Shown: positions 46,635-59,097, counted from the first letter of the stretch. The stretch is DNA of 64,000 nucleotides from Macrotrachela quadricornifera (GCA_022393335.1 JAJEKB010000243.1:1-64000); one strand, 5' to 3'. Numbers and translations are program-made. Notes: generated by a model not told the origin, from the letters alone.

Positions 46635-47469
46635 ATAGACTTATACGTATATATATTAATGAGTTTGCTTAAGACTATAATCATTTCATTCAACTAATAC
46701 CGCGTGTTTTATTGTATGATTTTCAAATGGAAATTTTGCATGTGACATCATTGTATCACCGTGTGACTCTTTATAATATCAAAATTATACGATATTTAAT
46801 TAGCGGTGCGATTCTTTCTCGCTCTTAGGATGTATACTCATAAAGCAGACAAAATAAGAAAGAGAGTGAGGGCTAAGAGTGAGTCGAGAAGCCATTACAT
46901 GTATTTTGTCCTTTCTCAAGGGACTCGTCAGATAGCTTTTTTTACTATAACTGAAAAGTTATTTTGCTCGAATGATCAGTCAAGAACGACAAGACTATCA
47001 TAAACAAGAATGTTTTAAAGAAATAGTAATCGGATCAGTTGTTAAAAAAATCATGTTGAAATAGATTCAATCAGATGTTATTGAGTTGTATGTGCGCTAG
47101 TCAATTTGGTTCGATCTGTGTGTTAGAAGAGGTGGGGCTGAGATCCATGATCGATGAATTGATGACAGATCATTCGATAGGATATGAAGTTTGAAATGAC
47201 TCGCTTGGTTTCACATTAGTGCAGAAATGATGAATTTTATATATCAGAGATTCGTAGCAGAGGTTGAAAACGAATCGAATATTCGACAATTCAACTCGGT
47301 TTCATTCGGCTGAGTCGAGTATCTTTCATGAACACAGAATCGAATAGAGCCAGTTCACAGAAAAAACCACAATACATGAATAAATACAAGAAAAATAATT
47401 AGTTTTATTGTCATATTGTTACATAGCAGTTGCATCATCTCAATAGAAAGTATCAGGAGATGGTATCAG
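46635..47469. other. intergenic, nothing recognised
   Basis: AT-rich sequence with no convincing frame. The plus frame at 46806-47003 has no domain character. Confidence 0.4.
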
Positions 47470-48290
47470 TTACTCATAACACTTACATTCACAGTTATTA
47501 TCGATTGAACTCGTTCTATTGTATAATTTTTCTTGTGTCCAATTTTCATCGATGATCATTAATAGATTAATTATGGCTAAACAATCATTAACAGCACAAA
47601 AGAACTAATTGCTCGAGTACTTTCTTTTACTCTTGATTGATCTCAGAGGATGGTTGAACATGTGTAATATCCAACAATCGACGTCATGTACTTTTTCTTC
47701 GACTTTTATCGAGAAATTGGTTGAATGTATAGGCAATAACCTTTTGTAGTGACCATGCATTAGTTTTAGTTTTCATAGGTCGATGTAAACATGTACATAG
47801 ACTACCATCATCATCATCAAATGGAGGAAGACTACAACTGTGTCGAAAATTTTTATTGTACCAATGTTTCAATTGATATTGGATATCAATAAAGTTCATT
47901 TGCTGGACAGTTTGTGATGGAAAAAGATTTGTACAAAAGTAACTCAACAAGTTCTTTTCTTATATCATCCCATGCATAGATCATATTTGTAGGTTGGAAG
48001 ATGACTTTGAGGAGGGATTTAATTAACCAAAATAACACTGATGACGAATGTGGTTGATGACATGTTTCAATCAATAAAACCAGTGATTTTGTTTGGATCA
48101 TTTCAATTTGAATCAGTGTTAGTTGATGTGTAAAGTAATCTTGTTCGATAGGAATCGTAAATCGTGTTGTTTGTCTTGCCAACTCAATCAGATTTGGTAA
48201 TAGCATTACTGATGTTCGTTGATTGATATGATGGATTTGATAATCGTTGAGTGAAGTAAATACGGGTAAGGTACTAAACTTCAAATTCAA
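47470..48290 (-). pseudogene. decayed minus-strand gene, possibly 3'-5' exonuclease-like
   Basis: Two overlapping minus frames (48290-47886 and 47950-47684) continue each other after a shift near 47950-47970. The second ends at a TGA where the reading goes on sensibly (RRLLDITHVQPSSEINQE), then a stop and another shift lead to NDCLAIINLLMIIDENW and a final stop at 47470-47472. The end, VLEQLVLLCC then NDCLAIINLL, recalls the last helix of DEDD-type 3'-5' exonuclease domains (YAxxD pattern), but this is a weak call. No start ATG is seen upstream; an in-frame stop and then a mariner element follow. At least three lesions make it a pseudogene. Confidence 0.5.
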
Positions 48291-48449
48291 TTGTCATTCA
48301 TTTCGATTGAATGGATGATGCTAATAATCATGCGTATTTGTTTCTAAAAAGATAGAATCATGCGAATATATTCATCAAGGATTAGTTTATTTACTCTGGT
48401 ATTTGATCTAAATTCAATGTTGAGAACAGCAGAGAAAACAAGAATATAT

Positions 48450-48943
48450 AGGGTGATCCATAAGTCTTGGGCCCTCTCAGAAAAATTACTCGTTCTNNNN
48501 NNNNNNNNNNNNNNNNNNNNNNNNNNNNNNNNNNNNNNNNNNNNNNNNNNNNNNNNNNNNNNNNNNNNNNNNNNNNNNNNNNNNNNNNNNNNNNNNNNNN
48601 NNNNNNNNNNNNNNNNNNNNNNNNNNNNNNNNNNNNNNNNNNNNNNNNNNNNNNNNNNNNNNNNNNNNNNNNNNNNNNNNNNNNNNNNNNNNNNNNNNNN
48701 NNNNNNNNNNNNNNNNNNNNNNNNNNNNNNNNNNNNNNNNNNNNNNNNNNNNNNNNNNNNNNNNNNNNNNNNNNNNNNNNNNNNNNNNNNNNNNNNNNNN
48801 NNNNNNNNNNNNNNNNNNNNNNNNNNNNNNNNNNNNNNNNNNNNNNNNNNNNNNNNNNNNNNNNNNNNNNNNNNNNNNNNNNNNNNNNNNNNNNNNAGAA
48901 CGAGTAATTTTTCTGAGAGGGCCCAAGACTTATGGATCACCCT
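48450..48943. mobile_element. mariner-like element, interior lost in an assembly gap
   Basis: A 400-base N run (48497-48896) is flanked by a perfect 47-bp inverted repeat starting AGGGTGATCCATAAGTCTTG. The end sequence and position resemble mariner ends. A clean TA duplication was not resolved. Size and coding content are hidden by the gap. Confidence 0.75.
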
Positions 48944-49204
48944 TTATTGTGATGTGGTAAGTACGGCTCACGCGTCAGTCTCGAAAGAGGTACTTTTTTT
49001 TCCTATATATAGCAATTCGAAAATATGTTGCAAAAAAAAATCGTTCGACTTTGGCTGTTAGCACTATTTAATCGGTATCAATAGCTGTTTAAAATTTTCG
49101 TAGCTACTTAATCTATTCGACTCATTCTCAAAAGAGATACAGTTTGTGTTTCTTCTACAATGACAAGAGAAATGCTCTTTTACCAACGTATGCACATAGC
49201 TACG

Positions 49205-50487
49205 CAGGGCACTACAAAAGTTTTGCAGCTCGATTCTTCTAGAAGTCGTAATTTGAAAGCATCTATTCTATTATAATGACTAAACATATTTAGGATTATG
49301 TACAAAATTTCAGACTTCTACGGATTACCCATCGTTGTATTTTTTCATTTCTTTCGAATCACCCTCACATATATTTCGATATGAGTTTCCAACTCTCACG
49401 TCAACAATTTCACACTATGATTTTATGTGACTGGAAAATTGGTTTAACATATAATGAAAGCCATGCCTGTTTGGTGTAAGCAGGGGGAGACCAAGCACCT
49501 TCTGACACAGCAGTCCTCCATTGGTTTCATGTATTCCAGTGGAATAATTTTACTGTTGAAGATGCTGCCCGTCAGGACGTCCTCGAACATCTATCAACGA
49601 ACAAACAAGTGATGCTGTACAAACAATAATTGAAAATTATCCTCAGTCAACATACAAACAGATAGAAGACATCTTAGATATTCATTCTCCAGCAATATAT
49701 TCAATTATTCATGATTATTTGAAGCTACGGAAAGTTTGTGCTCCGTGGGTGCCACATAAGTTAACCAATGACCAAAAACCGTGGCGTATTGAATTTTGCT
49801 GTCACTCACTGTAGAGATTCGAAGAAGGTTATTCCCGTCGTGTATTTGACATTATTACTGATGATGAATCTTGGTTCTATCATTATGACCTAGAAACAGA
49901 AGAGAAATCAAAAGTCTGGATGTCAAAAGCTGATCCATATCTAACCAAAGTTCGTTGCAAGAAAAGTTCAGGCAAAAGAATGGTGGCTGTTTTCTTTATG
50001 AAATCTAGTTTAATCAAGGTGATACCATTAGAAACTGGTATATCAATACTTGTTTACCACAAGCCTTCAAAACTGTATCAGAACGACGATCAATGAGTGG
50101 TCTTCGACGTCTCATTCTTCATGATGATAATGCAGCACCACATCGAGCTTGAATAATTAACGAATTTTTAACTGAAAATCATGTAGAATCATATTCAAAT
50201 CCTCTATATTCTCCAGATTTAAGTCCCTGCGACTTTTTATTATTCCTAAAGCTCAAAGATCAACTACGTGGAATTCAGTTTGACGACGATAATGCAATGT
50301 TAGCAGCTTTAGAACAAGCCATTGACTGTCTCACAAAAGAAGACTTCCAAAACTGCTTCAAATACTGGTTTATTTAAATGCAAAAGTGCATTGATGCTGA
50401 AGAACAGTACTTTGAAAAAATACATTAGAACTAGTCTCCGAATATTTGTCGTAAAGATTGACTCAGAAACTTCTGTAGTGCCCCCTG
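49205..50487 (+). mobile_element. decayed mariner transposon, about 1.28 kb
   Basis: Ends are imperfect inverted repeats: CAGGGCACTACAAAAGTTTT on the left and complement CAGGGGGCACTACAGAAGTT on the right, with TA after the right end. Between them, from about 49384, fragments of a DD34D mariner transposase read in shifting frames: an N-terminal helix-turn-helix part starting MSFQLSRQQFHTMILCDW, then ITDDESWFYHYD (first Asp), LILHDDNAAPH (second) and YSPDLSPCDFLLF (third). In-frame stops near 49813 and 50150 and several frameshifts show that it is dead. Length is normal for mariner. Confidence 0.85.
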
Positions 50488-50489
50488 TA

Positions 50490-51116
50490 CTTAATCTTTT
50501 GGTAACTATTTAATCATCTTACTATCTTCTAGTGCAATAGCTATTTAAAATCGCCAGCACTATTAAAAACTTCAAATAGCTATTGAATCTTCTAGCTGTC
50601 TTATGATGAATAGCTATTTAATTATTCAGTACTACTTAAAAAGTTGCACAACTATTTAATCTTCTAGCTATGTATAGGTTAGAAATGGGCAAATCAACGA
50701 TTTTTCGAGAGAAGTTATGTGAAGTTATTTTTTAAAAAATTCGAGTTTGTGTCAAATCCAGTCGGGGGTGATTCAAAAAAATCAAGAAAATTATTTTTGA
50801 AAAGTTTTCAATCCAAGTCGAATAAAAAGTGGAGCCAGTTTTGGTTAACATTTGATCCATTTAATATATGCAAATGGTATAAACTTGTTAATGATATCCT
50901 CGGGCATATCAAATTAAATTTGAAGTAACATCTACATCATTAAAAACGCCTTTTGTTTTTCATCGAAGAAATTCGGCTGACCGTTTCTTTGTCTATTTCA
51001 CGAGCAGGGATGTGAAAATGGGAGTTATTAGCTTTTAAAGCACTGGAAATGTACAGGACTTTATTAATAAATCCTATTCATTCCCTATAATTCATGACAC
51101 TACGTGGCCTTCAGAG
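50490..51116. repeat. degenerate TAGCTATTTAATC repeats
   Basis: About 50500-50670 has five or more diverged copies of AATAGCTATTTAATCTTCTA. Related words occur just left of the mariner copy (49060-49110) and at 51915-51975, so the mariner probably landed in a larger repeat. The plus frame at 50719-50928 has no domain character. Confidence 0.45.
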
Positions 51117-51178
51117 CAGAGATGTCCATCGCGGTTAAGAATCTCCCGCTGTCGGCAGCGCCGCGATGGACGTCTCTG
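51117..51178. mobile_element. 62-bp hAT-like miniature element
   Basis: CAGAGATGTCCATCGCGG at the left end is the reverse complement of the right end with one mismatch. CTTCAGAG is duplicated exactly on both sides (51109-51116 and 51179-51186). CAGNGATG-type ends plus an 8-bp duplication are typical of hAT elements. The centre holds a second small palindrome (CGCTGTCGGCAGCG). Confidence 0.8.
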
Positions 51179-51186
51179 CTTCAGAG

Positions 51187-52360
51187 AACTTCGATACTTA
51201 TTCCCAAATGGCCTGAAATAAGTAAATTATGAATGAATCGAAAAAATTACTATGATTTCTATTCATCCTATTAGATGTAATACATGAAAAGAGTTCAAAA
51301 CAGGATTTGATGTTTAATATTAGATATATAACACCGCTGAACAGGTATTGTATAATCTTTTCCAAGAATATGATAAAATTTCTCTTTGCAAATTACTGAA
51401 AAAGCGAGATATTTATTATGTGATGGTGTGAATAGGCTTGATAATAGTTTTGTAGATGTTTTCACATGTTCATCTAAACTCCATTGTTGTTGATCGATAA
51501 AAGTATTTTTAAATTCAATAATAAATATTTTTTTCTCTCTCAATCCTTAAAAACCAAATGTTCGTTCTAACGAACATTGCAATAATTACTATTAAAAATG
51601 CGATAAATTCTTTGACACCAAAACCAGTCATTCTGTTAAATATGCTACTCTAATAAATCACAAAATGAAAATTAACTCTCGAATGTTTTAAAAGTCGTGA
51701 ATTTTGAATCACCATTCTTTATTTTAACAAATGTATCCACTCAAAAGTACAACATTACTTTCTTTGCTCTTTCTATAAGTGATATTACTGAACACAGTGT
51801 TGGGCTATTCGATAAAACTATCCAATTATTTCTGATTGATGACCGCGTTCAGAATATTGTCTTTTGGAAAGAATATTCGATCTTATCGGTCTGAAATACT
51901 CCCACAATATTATTCAAATAGCTACGTTAAAAAGATTAAAATTTAAAATAGCTATTACAAGCTACTTAATAACTGTGTAAACAAATTTAATTAAAAAGTA
52001 TCTCTTTTGAGAAGCTATGGGAGGTATCACCTCGGATGGTTCCCTCATTGGCGGGTTTGGTACACTTCACTGACACTCTCTTCATTAACGAGTAGAGTTC
52101 ACCGACAGAATTCTAAGCTAGGAAAACTTGCAGTTTGTTGCAAATTTAGCGGCAGAAAATTGTCAAATTCACGAGTTATTTTGAAAGTTTTATGATAAAT
52201 TGTGTTGAAAATTTAAGTTATACGAGGCTCGAAACTTTGGCTTTTTAATAATCTTTTAATTTGTAAAGCGTTTTCAACTCTTCTATCACTCATGAGATAC
52301 ACTATAATTTAATCATGGCTTCAAGTTAAAACAGTGAAAGCATTTCAAGCAAGTATGCTG
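51187..52360. other. no gene seen
   Basis: AT-rich, with a decayed relative of the 41181 foldback element at about 52015-52055. Short frames at 51295-51543 (minus) and 51697-51894 (plus) show no domain. The word GTATCTCTTTTGAGA at 51996-52010 is the complement of a word at 49129-49143. Confidence 0.35.
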
Positions 52361-52741
52361 CAGTGATTCAATTTACAAAAGGCTAAGTCAAAAGACAACA
52401 GCGACAGATTATTGTACAACAAAGACAAAAATCATGATGATTTGTACTACTGGATATGTGAATGCAAAGATCAAAAGAAAACGAAATATACTGTACGGAC
52501 CATCACAATTTGTATCGAGGACCAGCACAAGATTCGCACATTTGATGCTATGCAGCATAATCGTGCACCAGAAGTAAGCAGACCTGGAGTTCTAAAAGCC
52601 TGTACACAAATGAAGGAGCTAGCTCAAATTAGCAATGATCAGCCCCCACAAATTATTAGTAACGTTGCCGCTACAACATCACGTGAAATATATTTGTATT
52701 TGCTGTCCTTGTCGGTTTATATATTTGTCTTTTGTCCATAG
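52361..52741 (+). pseudogene. FLYWCH-type zinc-finger fragment, probably from a MULE transposase-like gene
   Basis: An open frame reading KSKDNSDRLLYNKDKNHDDL and then YYWICECKDQKK has the aromatic/charged pattern of a FLYWCH zinc finger, the usual N-terminal part of MULE-type transposase-derived genes. The zinc ligands are decayed: the second Cys position reads Thr (KKTK) and the terminal HxH reads HNR. The frame continues about 60 residues (PGVLKACTQMKELAQISNDQ) and stops without a transposase domain. There is no start ATG at the natural beginning, so it is a remnant. Confidence 0.55.
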
Positions 52742-53095
52742 AGTATTAGTCCATACATCTCCTTGTGTCGGCGAAATGGTGTCAGCGAAGAGAGTACTGG
52801 TCATCTATTAGCTGCTAGTGTGATTGTAATGAGTTTGTCTTACTTCAGACAATAGTTGTAACGATGGCTTTACTGGTTTTCTTGAATAGAAATATACATC
52901 GACATCATTGGCCAACAAGATGCTAAAAATGATGTCTCCAATTATGCATATTTATTTCTTTAAGAATAGTCAAGAAATTTTTTAATTAAATAGCGCAAGG
53001 ACTGTCTTATTTTGTTAAAGAACATAAACAGATTTTAGTAATATTCTAAATACACTACTTCAATGTTACTGCATAAGTAGAGTTCAATTTGCGTG

Positions 53096-56000
53096 TTAGT
53101 TGCAAACCGCTAAGAAGACGCCAACATTGTTTGAACCGGCGTTTGCAACAATAATATCCAGTTTGCTGTCACCATTGACATCAGCTACTGCCACCGAATG
53201 TGGGTTAATACCAGTTGAATAAGTCACTTGAGAAGCAAATGTACCATTGCCATTGTTGAGGAGAACACCGACGTTATTTGAACCGGAATTTGTGACAATA
53301 ATATCGAGTTTGCTGTCTCCATTGATATCGGTTGCCGCGATCGCATACGGGTTAGTGCCAGTTAAATAGGTCACTTGAGCAGCAAATGTACCATTACCAT
53401 TGTTGAGGAAAATACCGATGTTGTCTGGACCATCGTTTGCGACAATAATATCAAGTTTGCTGTCTCCGTTGACATCGGCTGTTGTCACCCGTACCGGATC
53501 AGTGCCAGTTGGATAGGTTACTTGAGCCGCAAACGTACCATTGCCATTGTTGAGAAAAATGCCGATGTTGTCTGGACCGTTGTTTGCGACTATAATATCA
53601 ACTTTACTGTCTCCATTGACATCGACTGCTGCCACAGATACCGTGTTAGTACCGGCTAAATAGGTCACTTGAGGAGCAAACGTGCCATTACCTTTGTTAA
53701 GAAGAACACCGACGTTGCCGGAACCGTAGTTTGCGACAATAATATTGAGTCTGCTGTCTCCATTAACATCGGCTGCTACCACAAACCATGGATTAGTACC
53801 AGTTGGATAGGTTACTTGAGCAGCAAATGTACCATTGTCATTATTAAGGAGAATACCGACGTTGCCTGAACTGTAGTTTACGACAATAATATCGAGTTTA
53901 CTATCTCCATTGACATCGGCTGCTGTCACAGATGCTGGGTAAGTGTTAGCTGAATACGTCGCTTGTGTCGAAAAATTATTACATAGGCCTATTGCGAAAT
54001 AAATATTATTATAAGGATCAGTTTAATTATGACAAACAATTGCCTCATCTGAGTTCTGTTTACTTTCAAAAAGGTTACCAGAGCTCTTACAGAGACAACG
54101 TCAGCAAACAGAATGATGTTCACAATTTTGAAAAATTTTCTTTTGTCTCTCGTGAATTTCAACCCTTTTTCTTATAATCTATACAGCTCCTACCAGAAAA
54201 CCACCATTCTATAATTCTGACAAATTCCCAGCAGCTTTCTTTTCGATTAGTATATACTTAACATCGTCTAATTTTCCTCTGGTTTTACGATACTGCTTTA
54301 AATCTTTTATCATTAGAACTAAATTGACACTTATCTCATATTCGATCAAATCAGCAAAGAATATGAACTCTTAATTGGCCGAATTCGTAAGATTTTCCTT
54401 GGGTAGAATGAGTAGGATGATTGATAAGATGCTCTGGATAGATCATAATCAGAAAACTCTGTTGAAAAGAACTTTAATTCAATGATACATACATGTACGT
54501 AAGAAATGATTGATGATATACTTCAGTCAATAGTGGGAACGTCAAATTCACTCGTTCATTCGTTATGTGAATCAGACAATAACAGTATTATATTTGAGAC
54601 CATCCAAATAAACATTCAATGATTTATTCGTTCTTTTTATAGTCCAAAAACAACGATTTGTGTATTTTGTCTTTTGTCAAATTTATAGTGGTCAATTTAC
54701 TACCTCACAAAAACTGGGTAAAAATGAAGAAATCAATGAAGAAGGAAAAAAGAAAATTAACAGCTTCTGTTTCTGAAGATTTATTCATCAATTTTCTAAA
54801 GGAGAAGCAGCTGACGTAAATCTATGAAAAAACAAATTTGAACCGCTAAAATAGCTACTTCCCTCTCTGACCCGTCTCACTTATAGTTATATCTCATACC
54901 GATCACTAAAACTTCTTTTACGAATCCAGTTGTATGAATATTGACGCACATACACGAATAAAAACGCAAATGTTGCCTTACTTGTTGTTGTTGTCGTTGA
55001 TATTGTTGTTGTTGTCTTTGATGTTGTTGTTGATGTTGCTGTTGTTGTTGTCGCTGTCGCTGGTGTGGTTGTTGTTGCCGTTGTTGTCATTGCTGTTATT
55101 GTTGATGCCGTTGCCGTTTTAGAAGTAGGGATCCAAGCGACAAGCATTGCAGCAATGCCCGCACCGAGAAGAATAAAAGCAAGTAGAGACAAAATTAAAG
55201 TGACCGGCGAACATTTACAACGAATGTGTTTAAAGTAACTGAGTGAAACATTTTAAAAATTTTATAACAAAAAAAAAATGCAAAATAATTTTTTACCGAT
55301 TATTTTTATTACTATTCGACACTTGATGATGGATATCCTGAATATTCACTCTATTTGATAATGAGCTAGTTGCCTGAATTAATTTAAAAGATGAATTTAG
55401 ACAAAAGAATAATTTGATTTTGGTTTAAGTTTTATCATTGATTCAAATAAAATTATTTGTAATAATAACTCAAATGCAAATATGACCCCATTCAAACAAA
55501 TAAACTTTTATATTTAATTAACAAAACTGGAAATATCACTAGGACTAAGTCATTTTAGTTTTTATCAAAAAATACTTGTTGACCATTCGTTATCTTTTTA
55601 AGATATATATTTTCGAAACTCCATCAATCTCTAATTTGTTTTCTATGACAGATGTTTTTTTACGGAACTAGAGAAAGTTCAATGACAATATGGAAACTAA
55701 CTAACGAAAAAGACTGTTGAAAATACATATAACATGATAATATCCTCTTGCATTATAGATGCTATGTAAACGAATACATTTCTAGTTTGTTTTATGCAAA
55801 TGACGCTCAAAAGTATGTGGTCGAAGATACTAGTTGTACACAAGTATACTTCTTAGGGTAAAAAATTGGTGAACACTGTCTCTATCGAATTTAGTATAAA
55901 ATTAGAATGTTTGATCTTTTCTAAAAATCCTATGAAGATGTATACATCAGGACTCGAAACGGGCCACTTTTTCGTGGCTCGGCCTAGCCCAGAGTGATCC

Positions 56001-59000
56001 AAATCCGGCAATTATTTAGGCTTCTTCGTTTCGAGCCCGAACGTAATTTCTTTTCCATAGATTTTTTTTTCTCAATAAAATTTGTAGAACAGTACGATAA
56101 ATTATCAATGTACTTAACAGTAAATACTCGATGTTATTTTGAGCTTGAGTAGCACAGATTCTCAAAATAGAAATAAAACCAATATGCAATAAGTTGAATT
56201 AATACATTTTGAAGGATTTAAGAATTCCATAGCATTCATTCCATAAGGTATGATATTCTATGGTACAATTTACTAATTGAGTTACACCCGTGAAAGATTC
56301 ACCTCGTTTCCGAGTGGATTCTTTTTTGATATTCATCATACGGTGAGCTAACTTCCGGTCTAAAGTATTTTGAGAATAACAAGAATAATTTATTATTATC
56401 TGAAATTTGAAGATGAATTTCTTAACGCAAGATATTAGCATTTTTCTCGACTCTCTTATAGACTATTTTTTACTGCACTCTTACTAACTATATTGTCAAT
56501 ATTGCAAATACTTTCGCATTAAAGAAGTGAGACAAAATCCATAGAATTCCATATTATTTTTCCAGATAATGGTATGCTTTTCATGAATATATTCCTTCAT
56601 CAAAGTTGAAGGATTTCATAAATCAATATTTCAAATGATTGCACAACATCGTACATATAAATAGATCCGTTTTCTATGTTAAAAATAGTCTTCTTTCTTC
56701 ATAAATAAACTATTAATAGTTACGTTTAAAAAACTACTACGTAGTAAACTTCTCTTACGCAATTGCTCTAGCTTATTATGTTAATAACTAGAGGTCTACA
56801 AGTTCATTTCGAGTTCAGTTCAAAGGAACTGTTCAAAAAGTTCCTCTGAACTGAACTTGTAGATCTTTATAAATAACACCTTTCAAAGGCTTCAAGAATA
56901 AAAAAAATCATGAATTTTACATTGAAAAGACTGAAAAAATGGTATTTGCATAATAAAACAAACATTAATTTTGACATGCTTCAAATTCGCTGACTAAAAG
57001 GATTGTTTTAACGATGAAAATACAATGATTGTGATTTTGAATCCGAATCGTAGATTGTTAATAAATGAAAATAGCCGTTTTAATCAATGAACTTTGGAAT
57101 ACATCAAAATGAATGTTAGTTTCATTATTCCAAATGGCATTTCCTTACTTTTCAAATCACTGCATTGGAACTTGGATTCTTTCTACACTAAAAGACATTT
57201 TTGATAATGACCAGTACTTTAAATGAATTTATAGTTTAATGGAAAGTTAGAAAAACAATAAAAGTGCCGGGCGATTTCGAGGTTTAGTATATGTCGCAGT
57301 TGGTTAGAGAATTTAGTCGATATTGGAATTTATAGAAATATGAAAATAATATCTATATCTATATCTATGTTTCTATTTTATAGAGAAAAAAAAAATAGAA
57401 TTGGTGAATATATAAGTAATCAGCTTAAATAAAATAGATGTTAGATTTTTTTTATGAAAGACAAATTAAAAATATGAATGATTTAAAATTTGTTATTGAC
57501 TTGAAGAGATGTTTATATTGAATATAAGGAAAAAATAATATGTTAGTTATTTATATTTGTTTGCTTATATAGTTATTTTCTTGATCAACGGGACATATGG
57601 GACATTGAAATTTGTATTAGAGAAAAAAATAAAATTTTTTTTTCTCATAAGATAGATAGATTTTTTTTTGAAAGCGAGACATTTGTATTAGAGAAAAAGT
57701 AGAATTTATTCTTTTTTATACAGATTTTTTTCTAGTCGGGATATGCGGGACATTGAACTTTCTTTCGTTCTGTATTTAGAAAAAGATTTTTCGCTACCTG
57801 TTTCTTTCTATTACGAGACATTGAGACATTGATTTAATGAAATCTTTCTCTTTCTCTTTTTAAAAACTAACTTGCTGCAGTTTTTAATTTAAGGTGTAGG
57901 TTAGACTACTTCCAAATATTTTAATGTATAGAAATATATGTTTATATGCATAGAATAGATGTTTGCGGCGCATAAATTATGTGAATGAATTATAAATTAG
58001 CCCTCACCAAATTTTTAGAAAATAGAGGTTATGTAAAATATTTTTTTATTGACTCTCGAGCAGCGAGCTGATGAAAATGGCGACATAGATTGGAAAGAGA
58101 TATACAGCAATTGAGTTTGACGAACATCTTTTTTTTAATGCTCCTTGAAATCATAATGAATTTACAATAGTTTAGACGGAATGATTTCCAGCAGGGTTGA
58201 AAAAAGGTAGTGAATAAAATTGTTTACTGAAATAAATATTTCCATAAAATTTGATAAGTTAAATATGAAAGAACTTAATTAAAAAAGTTATCATAGCAAT
58301 ATCACTGAATCTTCGTTTCATAGGAATGAACCTCTACCAAGAAAATATAAAATAGAGAAATGATGGTGACACATAGATTTCATACATAAAAATATTTTAA
58401 AATACAAGCTTTTATGAATTGTTCATTTACTAATATCAATCAAATACAATCTTTATAAATATCATTTATTTATAACCGTACAAATACAACGAAAATGAAA
58501 ATATTCTTTCGTAAAAAGAAAACAGAATGAACATCATAATGCTCTTACAAAAATCCATTTATAATATTCTAGTAATATTCAATTCGAATCACATAGATTT
58601 ATTGATGAAGAAAACGATTTTATTTTTATTTTCAAACCTTTGTTTATGTTTAGTTTTCGTTTCTCTATTTTTTTCGCGCATTCCAAACTCAACTAAATTC
58701 CGAAATCAACTGTGGCATATATATTTCAAATAAGAATTTGTTCATAGAACGAAGACGAAACAATTTCTAGATCTTCAATAATAAATATTTAGATGTATAG
58801 AATTTAATATTGAGCATACTTCTTATTGTGCTATCTTACCTGTATTGATAGCTGGGAATATTGATCAATTTTGTCGGAGTTGTCGACATATGTTTGATTG
58901 TTCACTGATTTACTAGAACTTTGACTAACAATTTGTTTGAGAGGTTTATCCTCGACTGTTGGAAAAACATCTCGAGGGGTGGTCATCTCTTGTATATTCG

Positions 59001-59097
59001 ATCTATTCTCTTTCGTCCTTCTTGTCATCCTCTTTCTTCTTGTCATGGTAGTGTGGGATTTGCCTTGATGATAGCGAGCAACTAAAATAGTTGACAT
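53096..59097 (-). CDS. type II membrane protein with Thr-rich stalk and FG-GAP/VCBS propeller
   Basis: Minus-strand exons 59097-58840, 55373-55297, 55238-54982 and 53988-53096. Introns are 3466, 58 and 993 bp; phases 0, 2 and 1 agree and the total is 495 codons (494 aa). Residues 1-122 are a basic, polar cytoplasmic part with an RRKRMTRRTK cluster. About 123-147 is the membrane helix (LILSLLAFILLGAGIAAMLV). About 150-197 is a Thr-rich stalk encoded by imperfect CAA/ACA repeats. About 205-494 carries six repeats of about 46 aa, each with a calcium-loop-like DVNGDSKLD and a GVLLNNGNGTFAxQVTY strand, the FG-GAP/VCBS pattern of integrin-type and bacterial propellers. The domain would lie outside the cell. 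The link of the first exon across 3.5 kb rests on matching phase and good continuity (QYSQLSIQ then ATSSLSNR); the other junctions are stronger. Ligand unknown. Confidence 0.78.
56791..56866. repeat. 76-bp imperfect palindrome in an intron
   Basis: The left side (GAGGTCTACAAGTTCA, then GAGTTCAGTTCAAAGGAACT) is mirrored by the right side (AGTTCCTCTGAACTGAAC, then TTGTAGATCT). It lies in the large first intron of the FG-GAP gene and may be a miniature element. Confidence 0.6.

Noticed and set aside
45645..46693. Minus-strand frames of 136-170 codons opposite the MORN repeats
   Set aside because: Mirror frames created by the repetitive MORN coding strand; no signal, domain or splice support.
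48344..49061. Open frames of 146-233 codons across 48344-49061
   Set aside because: They run through the second N gap and mariner end repeats; no real coding content.
53375..53869. Plus-strand frames opposite the FG-GAP repeats
   Set aside because: Repeat-induced antisense frames of the well-supported minus-strand gene.
54934..55122. Leu-rich plus-strand frame that looks like a membrane protein
   Set aside because: It is the complement of the Thr-rich stalk (TTG/TTGTTG runs).
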